64,000 nt of DNA, taken from the NCBI GenBank assembly GCA_035285325.1, contig JAYKJB010000063.1:62001-126000 (forward strand), given 5' to 3'. The first letter of the stretch is position 1. Each line of letters begins with the position of its first letter. Under the pieces are notes generated by a model that ran no database searches, was not told where the DNA came from, and saw only the letters and a list, made by a program, of their open reading frames with translations. The stretch comes from Candidatus Sericytochromatia bacterium (GTDB taxonomy: Bacteria; Cyanobacteriota; Sericytochromatia; S15B-MN24; JAQBPE01). Positions 8,813 to 19,233 of this stretch are shown piece after piece. Position numbers and translations under genes: made by a program.

Positions 8813-10303
8813 GTGGCGATGTCTGAGCTGGAGACGCTGATACGCGCTCGCTATCCACTGATTTATCTGGTCACGCCCGAGGAAGAGCGCGCCCTGGCAA
8901 CCCTGGGGGCGCTGGCGGAACAGATGGGGCGTGATCTTCATCGCTGGTCCTGCGTTCAGGGGTGGGGCGATGCGGGCACGCGTGACCCGCTCTCGGCGCT
9001 CGAATATGTGCGATTGGCCTCGGGACGCGGCATTTACGTCCTGTGCGACCTCCATCCCTTTTTCTCCAACGCGACGGTGGTTCGCAAGTTACGGGAACTG
9101 GCCCAGGCGCTCAAGCAAACGCCCAAGTCTCTGCTGGTCTTGGGGGCCGTGGTCAATCTTCCTGCTGAGCTGGTCTCTGACGTGGTCATTGTCGATTTCG
9201 AGTTACCAGATGCCAGCTTGATTCAGGAGATGGTGGGCCAGGCGGCGCATCTCGCTGGCCGCCCCTTGAAACTCGATCATCTGGAGATGGAGCGCTTGCT
9301 CGGGGCGGCACGCGGCCTGACCGCCGGGGAATTCGCCAATGGATTGGCCCGCGCCCTGGTGCGCCACGGGGCGCTCGATGCACGGGTGATTTCCGTCATC
9401 ATCGAGGAAAAGAGGCAGGTGGTTCGGAAGACCGGCTTGCTGGAATTCGTACAGCCGGAAGGAGCCCTGGACGAGGTGGGCGGTTTGTCACTTCTCAAGG
9501 AGTGGCTGCGCAAGCGCGGGCGGGCATTTGGCCGACCCGCACGCGATTTTGGCCTGCCGGAACCTCGCGGTTTGCTGCTCGTGGGGGCGCCAGGATGCGG
9601 CAAGAGCCTGGTTGCCAAGTGTGTGGCGGCACAGTGGGGCTTGCCTTTGCTGCGTCTTGATGTGGGACGCCTGCTGGCGGGTTTGGTGGGAGCGTCCGAA
9701 GAAAACACCCGGCGCGCTCTGAAGATGGCTGAAGGCCTCAGCCCTGCGGTCTTGTGGGTCGATGAGATCGAGAAGGGATTCGGAGCGACCGGCGGGGATG
9801 GCGGCACGGCCAGTCGCGTGCTGGGGACCTTCCTGACCTGGTTACAGGAGAAGTCCGCACCAGTCTTTGTGGTGGCGACGGCCAATCAGATTCAATGGCT
9901 CCCACCAGAACTTCTTCGGAAGGGGCGTTTCGACGAGATTTTCTTTGTCGACTTACCGGATGCCGAGGAACGTCGCGAAATATTGAGGCTTCATCTGGCC
10001 CGGCGCCATCGCACGGTCGACGAGGATGCGCTCCTGCGGTTGGCGAAGCTCACTTCGGGTTATTCGGGGGCCGAACTCGAGCAGGGCGTGATCGATGCCC
10101 TGTATGAGGCCTATGATGCTGCCCGACCTGTGACGCCGGCGGACCTGGAACGTGGCCTGACGACGATTGTCCCCTTGTCTCGTCATAGCGAAGAACTGCA
10201 GCCCATTCGTACCTGGGCCGCGCGCCATGCGCGTCCGGCCAGTGTGGCCTTGGGGTTGCCGGGGCCGTCCATCTGGGCGATTGAAGGGCCCTTGGGAGAT
10301 TGA
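8813..10303 (+). CDS. Ycf46-like AAA ATPase
   Basis: A ~496-residue AAA+ ATPase. The N-terminal half starts [17 protein letters not shown], typical of the Ycf46 family known mainly from cyanobacteria and plastids. The C-terminal AAA module has Walker A GAPGCGKS near residue 258 and Walker [12 protein letters not shown] near 313. Cyanobacterial Ycf46 has been linked to photosynthesis and inorganic-carbon use; this window shows no photosynthesis gene, so the role here is open. GTG 8813 is chosen because GAGGA lies 7 nt upstream; ATG 8819 and GTG 8795 are alternatives. The stop overlaps the helicase start (TTGA). Confidence 0.83.
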   Translation: MAMSELETLIRARYPLIYLVTPEEERALATLGALAEQMGRDLHRWSCVQGWGDAGTRDPLSALEYVRLASGRGIYVLCDLHPFFSNATVVRKLRELAQALKQTPKSLLVLGAVVNLPAELVSDVVIVDFELPDASLIQEMVGQAAHLAGRPLKLDHLEMERLLGAARGLTAGEFANGLARALVRHGALDARVISVIIEEKRQVVRKTGLLEFVQPEGALDEVGGLSLLKEWLRKRGRAFGRPARDFGLPEPRGLLLVGAPGCGKSLVAKCVAAQWGLPLLRLDVGRLLAGLVGASEENTRRALKMAEGLSPAVLWVDEIEKGFGATGGDGGTASRVLGTFLTWLQEKSAPVFVVATANQIQWLPPELLRKGRFDEIFFVDLPDAEERREILRLHLARRHRTVDEDALLRLAKLTSGYSGAELEQGVIDALYEAYDAARPVTPADLERGLTTIVPLSRHSEELQPIRTWAARHARPASVALGLPGPSIWAIEGPLGD

Positions 10304-12180
10304 GCCGCTTGCTGGAGCGATTCGAATGGCTTCAACTGCCTGCCTCACAGACTGCGTCCGGCGAAGGGAGTGTACAGCGCCTGGGACAGGGGGGGCTGAC
10401 AGGGCCTCCCTCGGGAGTGGGCTTGGCGACTGCCTGCGTGAGGCCGTCGGAGCCGGCGCAAGCTGAGGCCTGCGTCCTGCCTCCGCGCGTGGAGACCGTC
10501 CCGTTGGGGGGAAACTGGCCGCTCGAATCCACCCAGGTTTTCCTGTTGCGGCGGCGCTTGGAACAGCTCCAACGGATCTCCGGGTTCGAGCGCCTGGTGT
10601 GTCTCGATGCCTGTCGGATTGATCCGCACCCCCATCAGCACCAGGCAGCCCTGCGTGTGCTCCGGGACATGCGCGGGAGGGCGCTGCTGGCGGATGAGGT
10701 CGGACTGGGCAAAACCATCGAGGCTGGTTTGGTCCTCAAGGAACTGGTCGTCAGGGGCTTGGCACATCGTCTGCTGGTGCTCGCACCGGCCTCGCTGACC
10801 CTTCAGTGGCAGGAGGAGCTCAGTCTCAAGTTCGATGAGACCTTCCACGTGGTCAAACATCCGGACGACTGGACCCAGGGCCGTCTGATTGCTTCGCTCG
10901 AACTGGCGCGTCAGCCTCGTCACCAGGCCTCGGCGCTGGCCCAGGCGTTCGATCTGGTGATTGTCGACGAGGCCCACAAACTGAAGACGCGCACGACGCA
11001 GTCCCATCGCTTCGTGAGTCGTCTCAACACGCGTTTCTTGCTGCTACTGACGGCCACGCCGGTCATGAACGATCTGACCGAACTCTACGCCCTCGTCAAT
11101 CTGCTGGTGGAGGGGGGGCTCGGCACGCCACGAGAGTTCGAGGCCCGGCACATGGATGCCAGTGATCCGCGGCTGCCGCTGCAGGAAGACGTGCTGCGTG
11201 CCCGTCTGGCCAGCGTGATGGTGCGACATCGGCGTGGTGCGGTGGGCGTTTGCTTGCCCCCACGGCGAGCCGCGATCTATCACTTGCAGATGCCACCCGC
11301 GGAGAGACGCCTCTATCTGGGACTGACGGCTTACATTCGGCAGGAACTGGCGGCTCACCCTGGCCAGGGGCAACTGAGGCTGCTCTTGGGGGTGCTGCAG
11401 AGGGGGCTGACCAGCACGCCGGCGGCAGTGGCGGCCACCCTGGGCAAGTTGAGAGCCGACTCAACCCTGGATCCGGCGAGTCGCTCAAGGCTCGCAGATT
11501 TTCAGGCCCAAGCCAGCGAACTGCTGGGTAGCCGCAAACTGGAGGCGGTGGGGGAGTTGCTGGAGTCGCATTGCCCGGGCAAGGTGCTGATTTTTACGGA
11601 GTTTCGACGCTCTCAAACGGTTTTGGCAGAGTACCTCGCCAAACGTGGCCTCGAGGTGGTCCTGTTTCACGGCAGCCTGGACGCGGCAGCTCGGCAAGCG
11701 GCCGTGACGAGATTTCGGGAGGCGGCGCGGGTCATGATCAGCACCGAGAGTGGCCAGGAAGGCTTGAACCTGCAGTTTTGCCAGACGCTGATCAATTTCG
11801 ATCTTCCCTGGAATCCCATGCGGGTCGAGCAACGGATCGGGCGGCTGCACCGCTTGGGGCAAACCAGGCCCGTCACCATCATCAACCTCTGCTATCAAGA
11901 GACCATTGAAGCGGCCGTGCTCGACTTGCTGGTCTCCAAAATCCGGCTCTTCGAACTGGTCGTCGGGGAACTGGATGTGATCCTTGGGGAGAGTGAGGGG
12001 GTTCATCACATCGAAGCGTGGCTCCAACAGGCTTGGTCTCAGTCGTCGGACGATCAGGACTTTGCACGCAGCGTCGAGGCTCTGGGGGAGGCTGTCCGGC
12101 GGGCCCGAGGGCGCTATGACGAGATCTGTCGGGCGGGTGAGGCGCTCAGTCGGGTGGCTGAGAGCACCGGGGTGCCCTGA
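10300..12180 (+). CDS. SNF2/RapA-like helicase
   Basis: A 626-residue superfamily 2 ATPase. Motif I DEVGLGKT is near residue 132, motif II DEAH near 224 and motif III TATPV near 251. The C-terminal helicase lobe has FTEF near 432, a TESGQEGLNLQ segment and motif VI QRIGRLHRLGQ near 510. It resembles the core of bacterial RapA/SNF2 translocases but lacks obvious extra DNA- or polymerase-binding domains. The first ~90 residues are low-similarity linker. It is coupled to the Ycf46-like ATPase upstream and to the cysteine-rich protein downstream (TGATG), so the three probably work together. The substrate is unknown. Confidence 0.85.
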   Translation: MSRLLERFEWLQLPASQTASGEGSVQRLGQGGLTGPPSGVGLATACVRPSEPAQAEACVLPPRVETVPLGGNWPLESTQVFLLRRRLEQLQRISGFERLVCLDACRIDPHPHQHQAALRVLRDMRGRALLADEVGLGKTIEAGLVLKELVVRGLAHRLLVLAPASLTLQWQEELSLKFDETFHVVKHPDDWTQGRLIASLELARQPRHQASALAQAFDLVIVDEAHKLKTRTTQSHRFVSRLNTRFLLLLTATPVMNDLTELYALVNLLVEGGLGTPREFEARHMDASDPRLPLQEDVLRARLASVMVRHRRGAVGVCLPPRRAAIYHLQMPPAERRLYLGLTAYIRQELAAHPGQGQLRLLLGVLQRGLTSTPAAVAATLGKLRADSTLDPASRSRLADFQAQASELLGSRKLEAVGELLESHCPGKVLIFTEFRRSQTVLAEYLAKRGLEVVLFHGSLDAAARQAAVTRFREAARVMISTESGQEGLNLQFCQTLINFDLPWNPMRVEQRIGRLHRLGQTRPVTIINLCYQETIEAAVLDLLVSKIRLFELVVGELDVILGESEGVHHIEAWLQQAWSQSSDDQDFARSVEALGEAVRRARGRYDEICRAGEALSRVAESTGVP

Positions 12181-13439
12181 TGGAAGAACCCGAAGCCTGG
12201 CAGTTTGCCCGGGCCTTTTTCACCGCCTGGGGCGGGACATGGCACGACACTCAGCCCGGGGTGGCCGAGGTGGACCTCGTAGGCGCCTTGCAGGAGGCCT
12301 TCGCGGTGCCGCGTTTGACGCTACTCGCCAGGCCGAATGCGGATGTCGCGGGTGAACTGGTCGCCCCGGGGTCGCGCCTTTTTCATCTGGTATCCAGTTT
12401 CCTGGGGGCCCGGGGACGGGCTGCCGTGTGCGAGTTGGTGCCGGGGGATTTTCCTGAGCCGATTCTGGAGATTCGCGCGCAGGACACGGAATTTCTCGGC
12501 CAGCTCGCGGCACCTCAGCATTTTGGCCTCTATGACTTCAAGTTTTCCTTCCTGTCGGATGAGATTCAAGAGCAACTTCACACGGTCATTCTGGACGGCG
12601 AGGGGCAGCTCGTGGCGGCAGACGCTTGCCCCGATCTGTTCGAGGCCGCCTGGCGGGATATTTTGCCCCAGGCGGGGCAAGCGCCTGGGCGATACCTGAC
12701 GGAGGCGGCAGAACTCGCGCGCGCCGCCGCGGAACGATTGGCCATCCCCCTGGCCGATGCGGCGGCAGCCCGCCTGGCCGTCGTGTCCGAGCGGCTTCAG
12801 CGTTACTTTGTTGAGCTGGCCTCGGAAGTGCCCGTTCGACCCCGTCGGGGCCAGAGCATCGAAAGCGCGCTGGAAGATACGACGCGACACCAGCAAGATC
12901 TGCTGGCCGAGCTGGCCCGGCGGCGTCAGGAGGAGGCACGAAGACATCAACTTCGGGTGCAGATCCGTCCGCTGGGATACGCGCTGGTGCAGGTGCCCGG
13001 CAGGCGTTACTCCTGGCGAGCGCAGCAGGGGCTTCAGCAGGTCGGGGTGACGATCTGGCAGAATCTGGTGACGGGTGAGGTGAGGTGGCCGACCTGCGCC
13101 CGCTGCGCCCAACCAACGGGGCGTCTATCCCTCTGTCGAGAAGGCCATCTGGCCTGTGATGCCTGTGCGGCCCGTTGTGAGGATTGCCACCAGTGGGGGT
13201 GTCGCGCGGAGTTGCGCTTGTGTGAAAGCTGCGGGGCAGCCGCCTGTGCGTCTTGTCTGGTGAAGCTGGCCTGTGGCCACTGGGCCTGTGGGCACCACGC
13301 CCAGTCGTGCCTGTGCTGTGGGCAATCCATCTGTCCGTTGTGTGCCAAGCCCTGTCCGCTTTGCCCGTCCGATCAAGCTTGGCTGCTTCTGGACCATGCG
13401 TGCCCCAGACACGGCCGTCGACCAGGCCTGCCCCCGTGA
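12180..13439 (+). CDS. Protein with cysteine-rich zinc-binding C-terminus, helicase partner
   Basis: A 419-residue protein I do not recognise as a whole. The first ~300 residues are an acidic, soluble region with a helical EEARRHQLRVQ stretch. The last ~110 residues hold about 22 cysteines in repeated CxxC pairs (CARCAQ, CDACAARCEDC, CESCGAAACASC, CGHWACGHHAQSC, CPLCAKPCPLC), suggesting several treble-clef or RING-like zinc sites. It starts on the last base of the helicase stop (TGATG). That coupling implies stoichiometric expression with the SNF2 protein; a nucleic-acid or protein adaptor role is inference. Confidence 0.75.
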   Translation: MEEPEAWQFARAFFTAWGGTWHDTQPGVAEVDLVGALQEAFAVPRLTLLARPNADVAGELVAPGSRLFHLVSSFLGARGRAAVCELVPGDFPEPILEIRAQDTEFLGQLAAPQHFGLYDFKFSFLSDEIQEQLHTVILDGEGQLVAADACPDLFEAAWRDILPQAGQAPGRYLTEAAELARAAAERLAIPLADAAAARLAVVSERLQRYFVELASEVPVRPRRGQSIESALEDTTRHQQDLLAELARRRQEEARRHQLRVQIRPLGYALVQVPGRRYSWRAQQGLQQVGVTIWQNLVTGEVRWPTCARCAQPTGRLSLCREGHLACDACAARCEDCHQWGCRAELRLCESCGAAACASCLVKLACGHWACGHHAQSCLCCGQSICPLCAKPCPLCPSDQAWLLLDHACPRHGRRPGLPP

Positions 13440-13455
13440 GTCTTTCGTGGTGTCA

Positions 13456-13484
13456 TTGTTGCAATGGCTGAGTTTGGTTAGAAT
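13456..13484 (+). promoter_or_regulatory. Possible sigma70-type promoter for the YbjN-like gene
   Basis: TTGTTG (13456-13461) and TAGAAT (13479-13484) are separated by 17 nt, upstream of the gene at 13537. The -10 matches the consensus at 5 of 6 positions; the -35 is weak (3 of 6). Confidence 0.4.
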
Positions 13485-13536
13485 GATCGCGCTTGACCTC
13501 GCGGGAATGGCAAAGCTGCTTGAAAGGAGCCTGTTC

Positions 13537-13944
13537 GTGGCCACTGTTGCGGAACGCATCGACCGATACTTTATCGAGCTGGATTGGACGTTCGAACGGA
13601 TCGACGACACGCTCTGGCGGACCTCGTTCCCCGGAGACCTTCAGGTCCACGACGTGTTTGTCTCCGCCGATGAGCCGGGTTGGGTGTCCTTCCGCAGCCC
13701 GGTTTGCACCCAGGTGCCGGAGCAGGCCAAGCCCGCGCTTTATGAACGGCTTCTGCGCCTGAACGCCTTGATTCCGATGACCAAGTTTTGCGTGATGGAG
13801 GGAGGAGCCGTGTTCGCCATGATCGATCTTCCCACGGCCGAGCTTGATTACAGCGAGTTCCGCACGGCGGTGCAAACCCTGGTGAATCACGCCGATGCGC
13901 ACGACAACGAAATTTATCAACTCTGTGGGATGTCCGCAGCCTGA
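13537..13944 (+). CDS. YbjN-like (type III secretion chaperone-fold) protein
   Basis: A 135-residue soluble protein with the look of the YbjN/CesT-like family widespread in cyanobacteria. It has an N-terminal helix (VAERIDRYFIELDWTFERID), then alternating beta strands (DVFVSADEPGWVSFRSPV), the PEQAKPALYERLLRLNALI helix and a C-terminal helix. YbjN proteins are chaperone-like or regulatory; the target is unknown. GTG 13537 was chosen because AAAGGAG lies 7 nt upstream; longer in-frame starts would run back into the preceding gene. It appears to have its own promoter, separate from the helicase operon. Confidence 0.72.
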   Translation: MATVAERIDRYFIELDWTFERIDDTLWRTSFPGDLQVHDVFVSADEPGWVSFRSPVCTQVPEQAKPALYERLLRLNALIPMTKFCVMEGGAVFAMIDLPTAELDYSEFRTAVQTLVNHADAHDNEIYQLCGMSAA

Positions 13945-14012
13945 ACCCAGGCTTTCGCTGCGATTTCACCCATCCCTCGCGTGCCTGATTTCACAGGCTT
14001 CGCGGGGGTTTG

Positions 14013-14021
14013 TGCTACAAT
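14013..14021 (+). promoter_or_regulatory. Extended -10 promoter element before the CNNM gene
   Basis: TGCTACAAT (TGN followed by a -10 with 5 of 6 consensus bases) lies 75 nt upstream of the ATG at 14097. No good -35 is visible, which fits the extended -10 class. The gene has AAGGAG just upstream of its ATG. Confidence 0.4.
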
Positions 14022-14096
14022 TGGTAACCGGGAGGGCGTGGTGTCATATTCCCTCGGCAGCAGGTTGAAGCGACGCCCGACCCCGGAAGGAGCGAT

Positions 14097-15521
14097 ATGG
14101 ACCCTGGCAGTCCACAGGCGGCATTGAACTTGGGATCGTTACACCTCTTCGGTCTCGATATCACGGCCGCCACCCTGATCATCGTCCTCTGTATCATCGG
14201 AACGGCCTTTTTCTCGTCCTCTGAGGCTGCGATCATCGCGCTCAGCAAGCTGCGCGTACGAACCCTGGCTGAGCAGGGCAAGCCCGACGCTCAGCGCCTA
14301 CAGAGCCTGATTCAAGCCCGTGAGCGGCTGGTGGGCACCATCCTGCTGGCTGAAAACGCCTTGATCATCGTGGCCTCCACGGTGATGGCCTTTCTGGTGT
14401 TTCACCTCAGCGTATCGGGTGGCCTTTCGCTTCCTGCGCCCTGGCGTCCTTGGTTGTCCTGGGTCGCGGTCGGCATCTCATCGCTGGTGATGACCCTGCT
14501 GGTGGTGCTGATCGCCGAGATCATTCCCAAAACAGCAGCCGCCAGCAACGCCGAACGCTATGCCCTGCTCGTGGCCAGACCATTGCGCTGGGTGACCCGT
14601 CTGCTCTATCTGCCGGTGTTGTTCCTGACAGCTTCTGCCCGCGCTTACGTGGGGCTCGTCAACTTCGTGACGGGGACCCGGGGGGAGATGTCGCTGCCGC
14701 TGGTCACGGAGGATGAGTTGCGGCAGGTGATCGCGGATGTTCAGGAGCAAGGTGGCCTGCAACAAGACGCCTCCGAGATGATTCAGTCGGTGATCGAACT
14801 GCGCGATACCACGGCCAGAGAGATCATGGTTCCGCGCATCGATATGGTCTGCCTGCCGTCCGACGCCAGTTTCGATGAGGCGGTCCGGGTGGCCATCACC
14901 GAGGGGCACTCCCGCATCCCGGTCTACCAGGACTCCAGCGACAACATTGTGGGCTTGCTGTATGCCAAGGATCTGCTAGGGGTTCTCCAGGGTGATTATC
15001 GCCCGGAAGGCATTCCCGCCGAGTTGGTTCGTCCACCGTTCCACGTGCCTGAGAGCAAGCGCGTGGACGAGCTGCTGAAACTGATGCGCACCGAAAAAGT
15101 TCACCTGGCCATCGTCCTGGATGAGTTTGGCGGGACGGCGGGATTGGTGACGATCGAAGACATTCTGGAGGAAATCGTCGGCGAGATTCGAGACGAATAC
15201 GATGCGGAAGAACCGACCGAGATCGAGGTCGAGAGTGACGGCACCTTGTTTGTGGATGGCCGCGCCAACATCGATGACGTCTCGGATAAACTCGGAGTTC
15301 AGCTTCCGACCGATGACTTTGACACCATTGGCGGATTCGTCGTCGGTCTACTTGGCCGCGCCCCCGCGCTCGGGGAAGAGGTGAGTTGGGATGGGGTGCG
15401 CCTGCGGATCGAGGAAGTGGACCATCGCCGGGCTGCCCGCATCCGGATCTGGCGTCGTCAGACGGCGCCACTTGAGCTGCCGTTCGATGTGGCGGAGGAA
15501 ACGGCTCGCCGTGGCGCCTGA
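14097..15521 (+). CDS. CNNM/CBS-domain membrane protein (HlyC/CorC family)
   Basis: A 474-residue protein in three parts. A DUF21/CNNM membrane domain covers about residues 15-190, with FFSSSEAAIIALSKLRV and several helices. A CBS pair covers about 215-335 (DTTAREIMVPRIDMVCLPSD, EGHSRIPVYQDSSDNIVG, VDELLKLMR). A CorC_HlyC domain lies at about 350-440 (DGRANIDDVSDKLG). Characterised family members are Mg2+/Co2+ efflux or Na+/Mg2+ exchangers with CBS domains that bind nucleotides. AAGGAG 5 nt before the ATG supports the start. It stands alone, with its own promoter-like element. Confidence 0.88.
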   Translation: MDPGSPQAALNLGSLHLFGLDITAATLIIVLCIIGTAFFSSSEAAIIALSKLRVRTLAEQGKPDAQRLQSLIQARERLVGTILLAENALIIVASTVMAFLVFHLSVSGGLSLPAPWRPWLSWVAVGISSLVMTLLVVLIAEIIPKTAAASNAERYALLVARPLRWVTRLLYLPVLFLTASARAYVGLVNFVTGTRGEMSLPLVTEDELRQVIADVQEQGGLQQDASEMIQSVIELRDTTAREIMVPRIDMVCLPSDASFDEAVRVAITEGHSRIPVYQDSSDNIVGLLYAKDLLGVLQGDYRPEGIPAELVRPPFHVPESKRVDELLKLMRTEKVHLAIVLDEFGGTAGLVTIEDILEEIVGEIRDEYDAEEPTEIEVESDGTLFVDGRANIDDVSDKLGVQLPTDDFDTIGGFVVGLLGRAPALGEEVSWDGVRLRIEEVDHRRAARIRIWRRQTAPLELPFDVAEETARRGA

Positions 15522-15574
15522 TTTCCTGCATGATGTCGAGCACCTGCCTCACTCACGCGCGTCTTGAACAGTAG

Positions 15575-17639
<2,065 letters not shown>

Positions 17640-17643
<4 letters not shown>

Positions 17644-18542
17644 TGACGGAACCAACCAGTACCTTTCGGAGTGGCTTTGTGGCCATCGTGGGTCGACCCA
17701 ACGTGGGCAAGAGCACGTTGATCAACCGCCTGGTGGGTCAGAAAATCGCCATCACCAGCGATCGCCCTCAGACGACGCGACACACCATCCAGGGGGTGGT
17801 GTCCGCGCCGGACAGCCAGATCGTGCTGGTCGACACGCCAGGCATCCACAAACCTCATCACCTTCTGGGAGAGACGATTGTCCGGGCGGCGACGGAAGCC
17901 TTGTCCCAGGTGGACCTGCGCGTGTTTCTCGTCGATGCTCAGGAGCCGGCTGGCAAGGGTGACGCCTTTGTGGCTGATTTGCTGGCGAAGTCTCAGGTTC
18001 CCGTCATCCTGGCGCTCAACAAGGTCGACCGGGTGCGTCAGGTGCCTGAACGGATCTTTGCGAGCTATCGCGCGCTTGGTGATCATGTGGCCGTGGTTCC
18101 CCTCTCGGCCCGCACGGGGCGCAACACCCAGTCGCTGGTGCAGGCGATCGTCTCGCACTTGCCCATCGGGCCCCGTTATTTCGAGGACGATGTACCGACG
18201 GATCAGACCCTGCGCACCCTGGCTGGCGAGCTGGTCCGAGAGCAGCTCCTGCGTGCCACCGGGGACGAGATCCCGCACAGCGTGGCCGTGTACATCGACA
18301 CGTTCGATGAATCGGCGACGCCGGTGCGGATCGAAGCGACCATTTTTGTCGAACGTGAAAGCCAGAAAGGCATCGTGATCGGCGATGGGGGTAGCCGCTT
18401 GAAGCAGGTGGGGCAAGCTGCACGCGCTCAGATTGAACGTCAACTCGGCGCACCGGTCTATCTGGGCCTGTGGGTCAAAGTGCTGAAGAATTGGCGGCGG
18501 GAAAAGCTCCAACTCAAGCGCTTGGGTTACGTGGTGGATTGA
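17640..18542 (+). CDS. era: GTPase Era
   Basis: A 300-residue GTPase that binds the 3' end of 16S rRNA during 30S assembly. It has G1 GRPNVGKST, G2 TTRHTIQG, G3 DTPGIHKP, G4 NKVD and G5 SART. A C-terminal KH domain has the GxxG-type loop in IGDGGSRLKQ and ends NWRREKLQLKRLGY. The start is GTG 17640 or ATG 17643, both overlapping the cdd stop. Confidence 0.97.
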
Positions 18543-18567
18543 GCCCCGGAGGCTCGGGAGGCGACGC

Positions 18568-19233
18568 TTGAACAGGAATGGTGGACGTGAGCGCCTGACT
18601 GCCCTGCTTTTGGGTTTGATGGTCGGACTCGTGATCGCGCCAGCCGCACGGGCCGAGGAGTGGGTCGAGCCTGCCAACAATCGCCCAGGGGCGACCCGGC
18701 GATCAGGCGACCTGTTGGAGCGCGCCCAGCAATTGTCTGCGGAGGGCCAGGTGGATGCGGCCATCCGGGAATACCAGATTGCCATTCAGGCCGACCCCCA
18801 TCACGTGGAGGCCTTGTATCAACTCGCCAATCTGTTCGCTCGCCTGAAACGTTGGGCGCAAACGGCGGCAACCGCTGAAAAGGCCTACAAGATCGACAAT
18901 CGGAATGCTGATGTGCAAGCGTTGTGGGGGCACGCGCTGCTTCGCATGGGGCGTCATCCGGAAGCCATTTGGGTCCTGGAAGGGGTGGTGCGGCTCAATT
19001 CAGGCCGCTCCCTGGCTCAGGTTTACTATGACCTGGGCCAGGCTTGCTTTGCCATGAAGTGGCTCGACCGCTCGGTGGACTACGCGCTCAGACACCTCCA
19101 GTTGAAGGACACGCCCCAGGGGCACGCCTTGCTGGCTCGTTCGTACCTTGCCCAGGGGCATCGAGAGAAGGCACTCTCGGAGCTGCAGCGCTCGGTTCAC
19201 CTGTATGAGCAGGTCGAAGACGCGCAACGCTGA
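18568..19233 (+). CDS. Exported TPR-repeat protein
   Basis: A 221-residue protein with an N-terminal signal peptide (LTALLLGLMVGLVIAPAARA, cleavage probably after ARA). About four tetratricopeptide repeats follow, beginning SGDLLERAQQLSAEGQVDAA, ADPHHVEALYQLANLFARLK and NADVQALWGHALLRMGRHPE. TPR arrays mediate protein contacts, so a periplasmic scaffold role is likely but not specific. The TTG start has GGGAGG 8-10 nt upstream. Its stop and the next ATG share a base (TGATG), coupling it to the M1-like protein. Confidence 0.78.
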   Translation: MNRNGGRERLTALLLGLMVGLVIAPAARAEEWVEPANNRPGATRRSGDLLERAQQLSAEGQVDAAIREYQIAIQADPHHVEALYQLANLFARLKRWAQTAATAEKAYKIDNRNADVQALWGHALLRMGRHPEAIWVLEGVVRLNSGRSLAQVYYDLGQACFAMKWLDRSVDYALRHLQLKDTPQGHALLARSYLAQGHREKALSELQRSVHLYEQVEDAQR

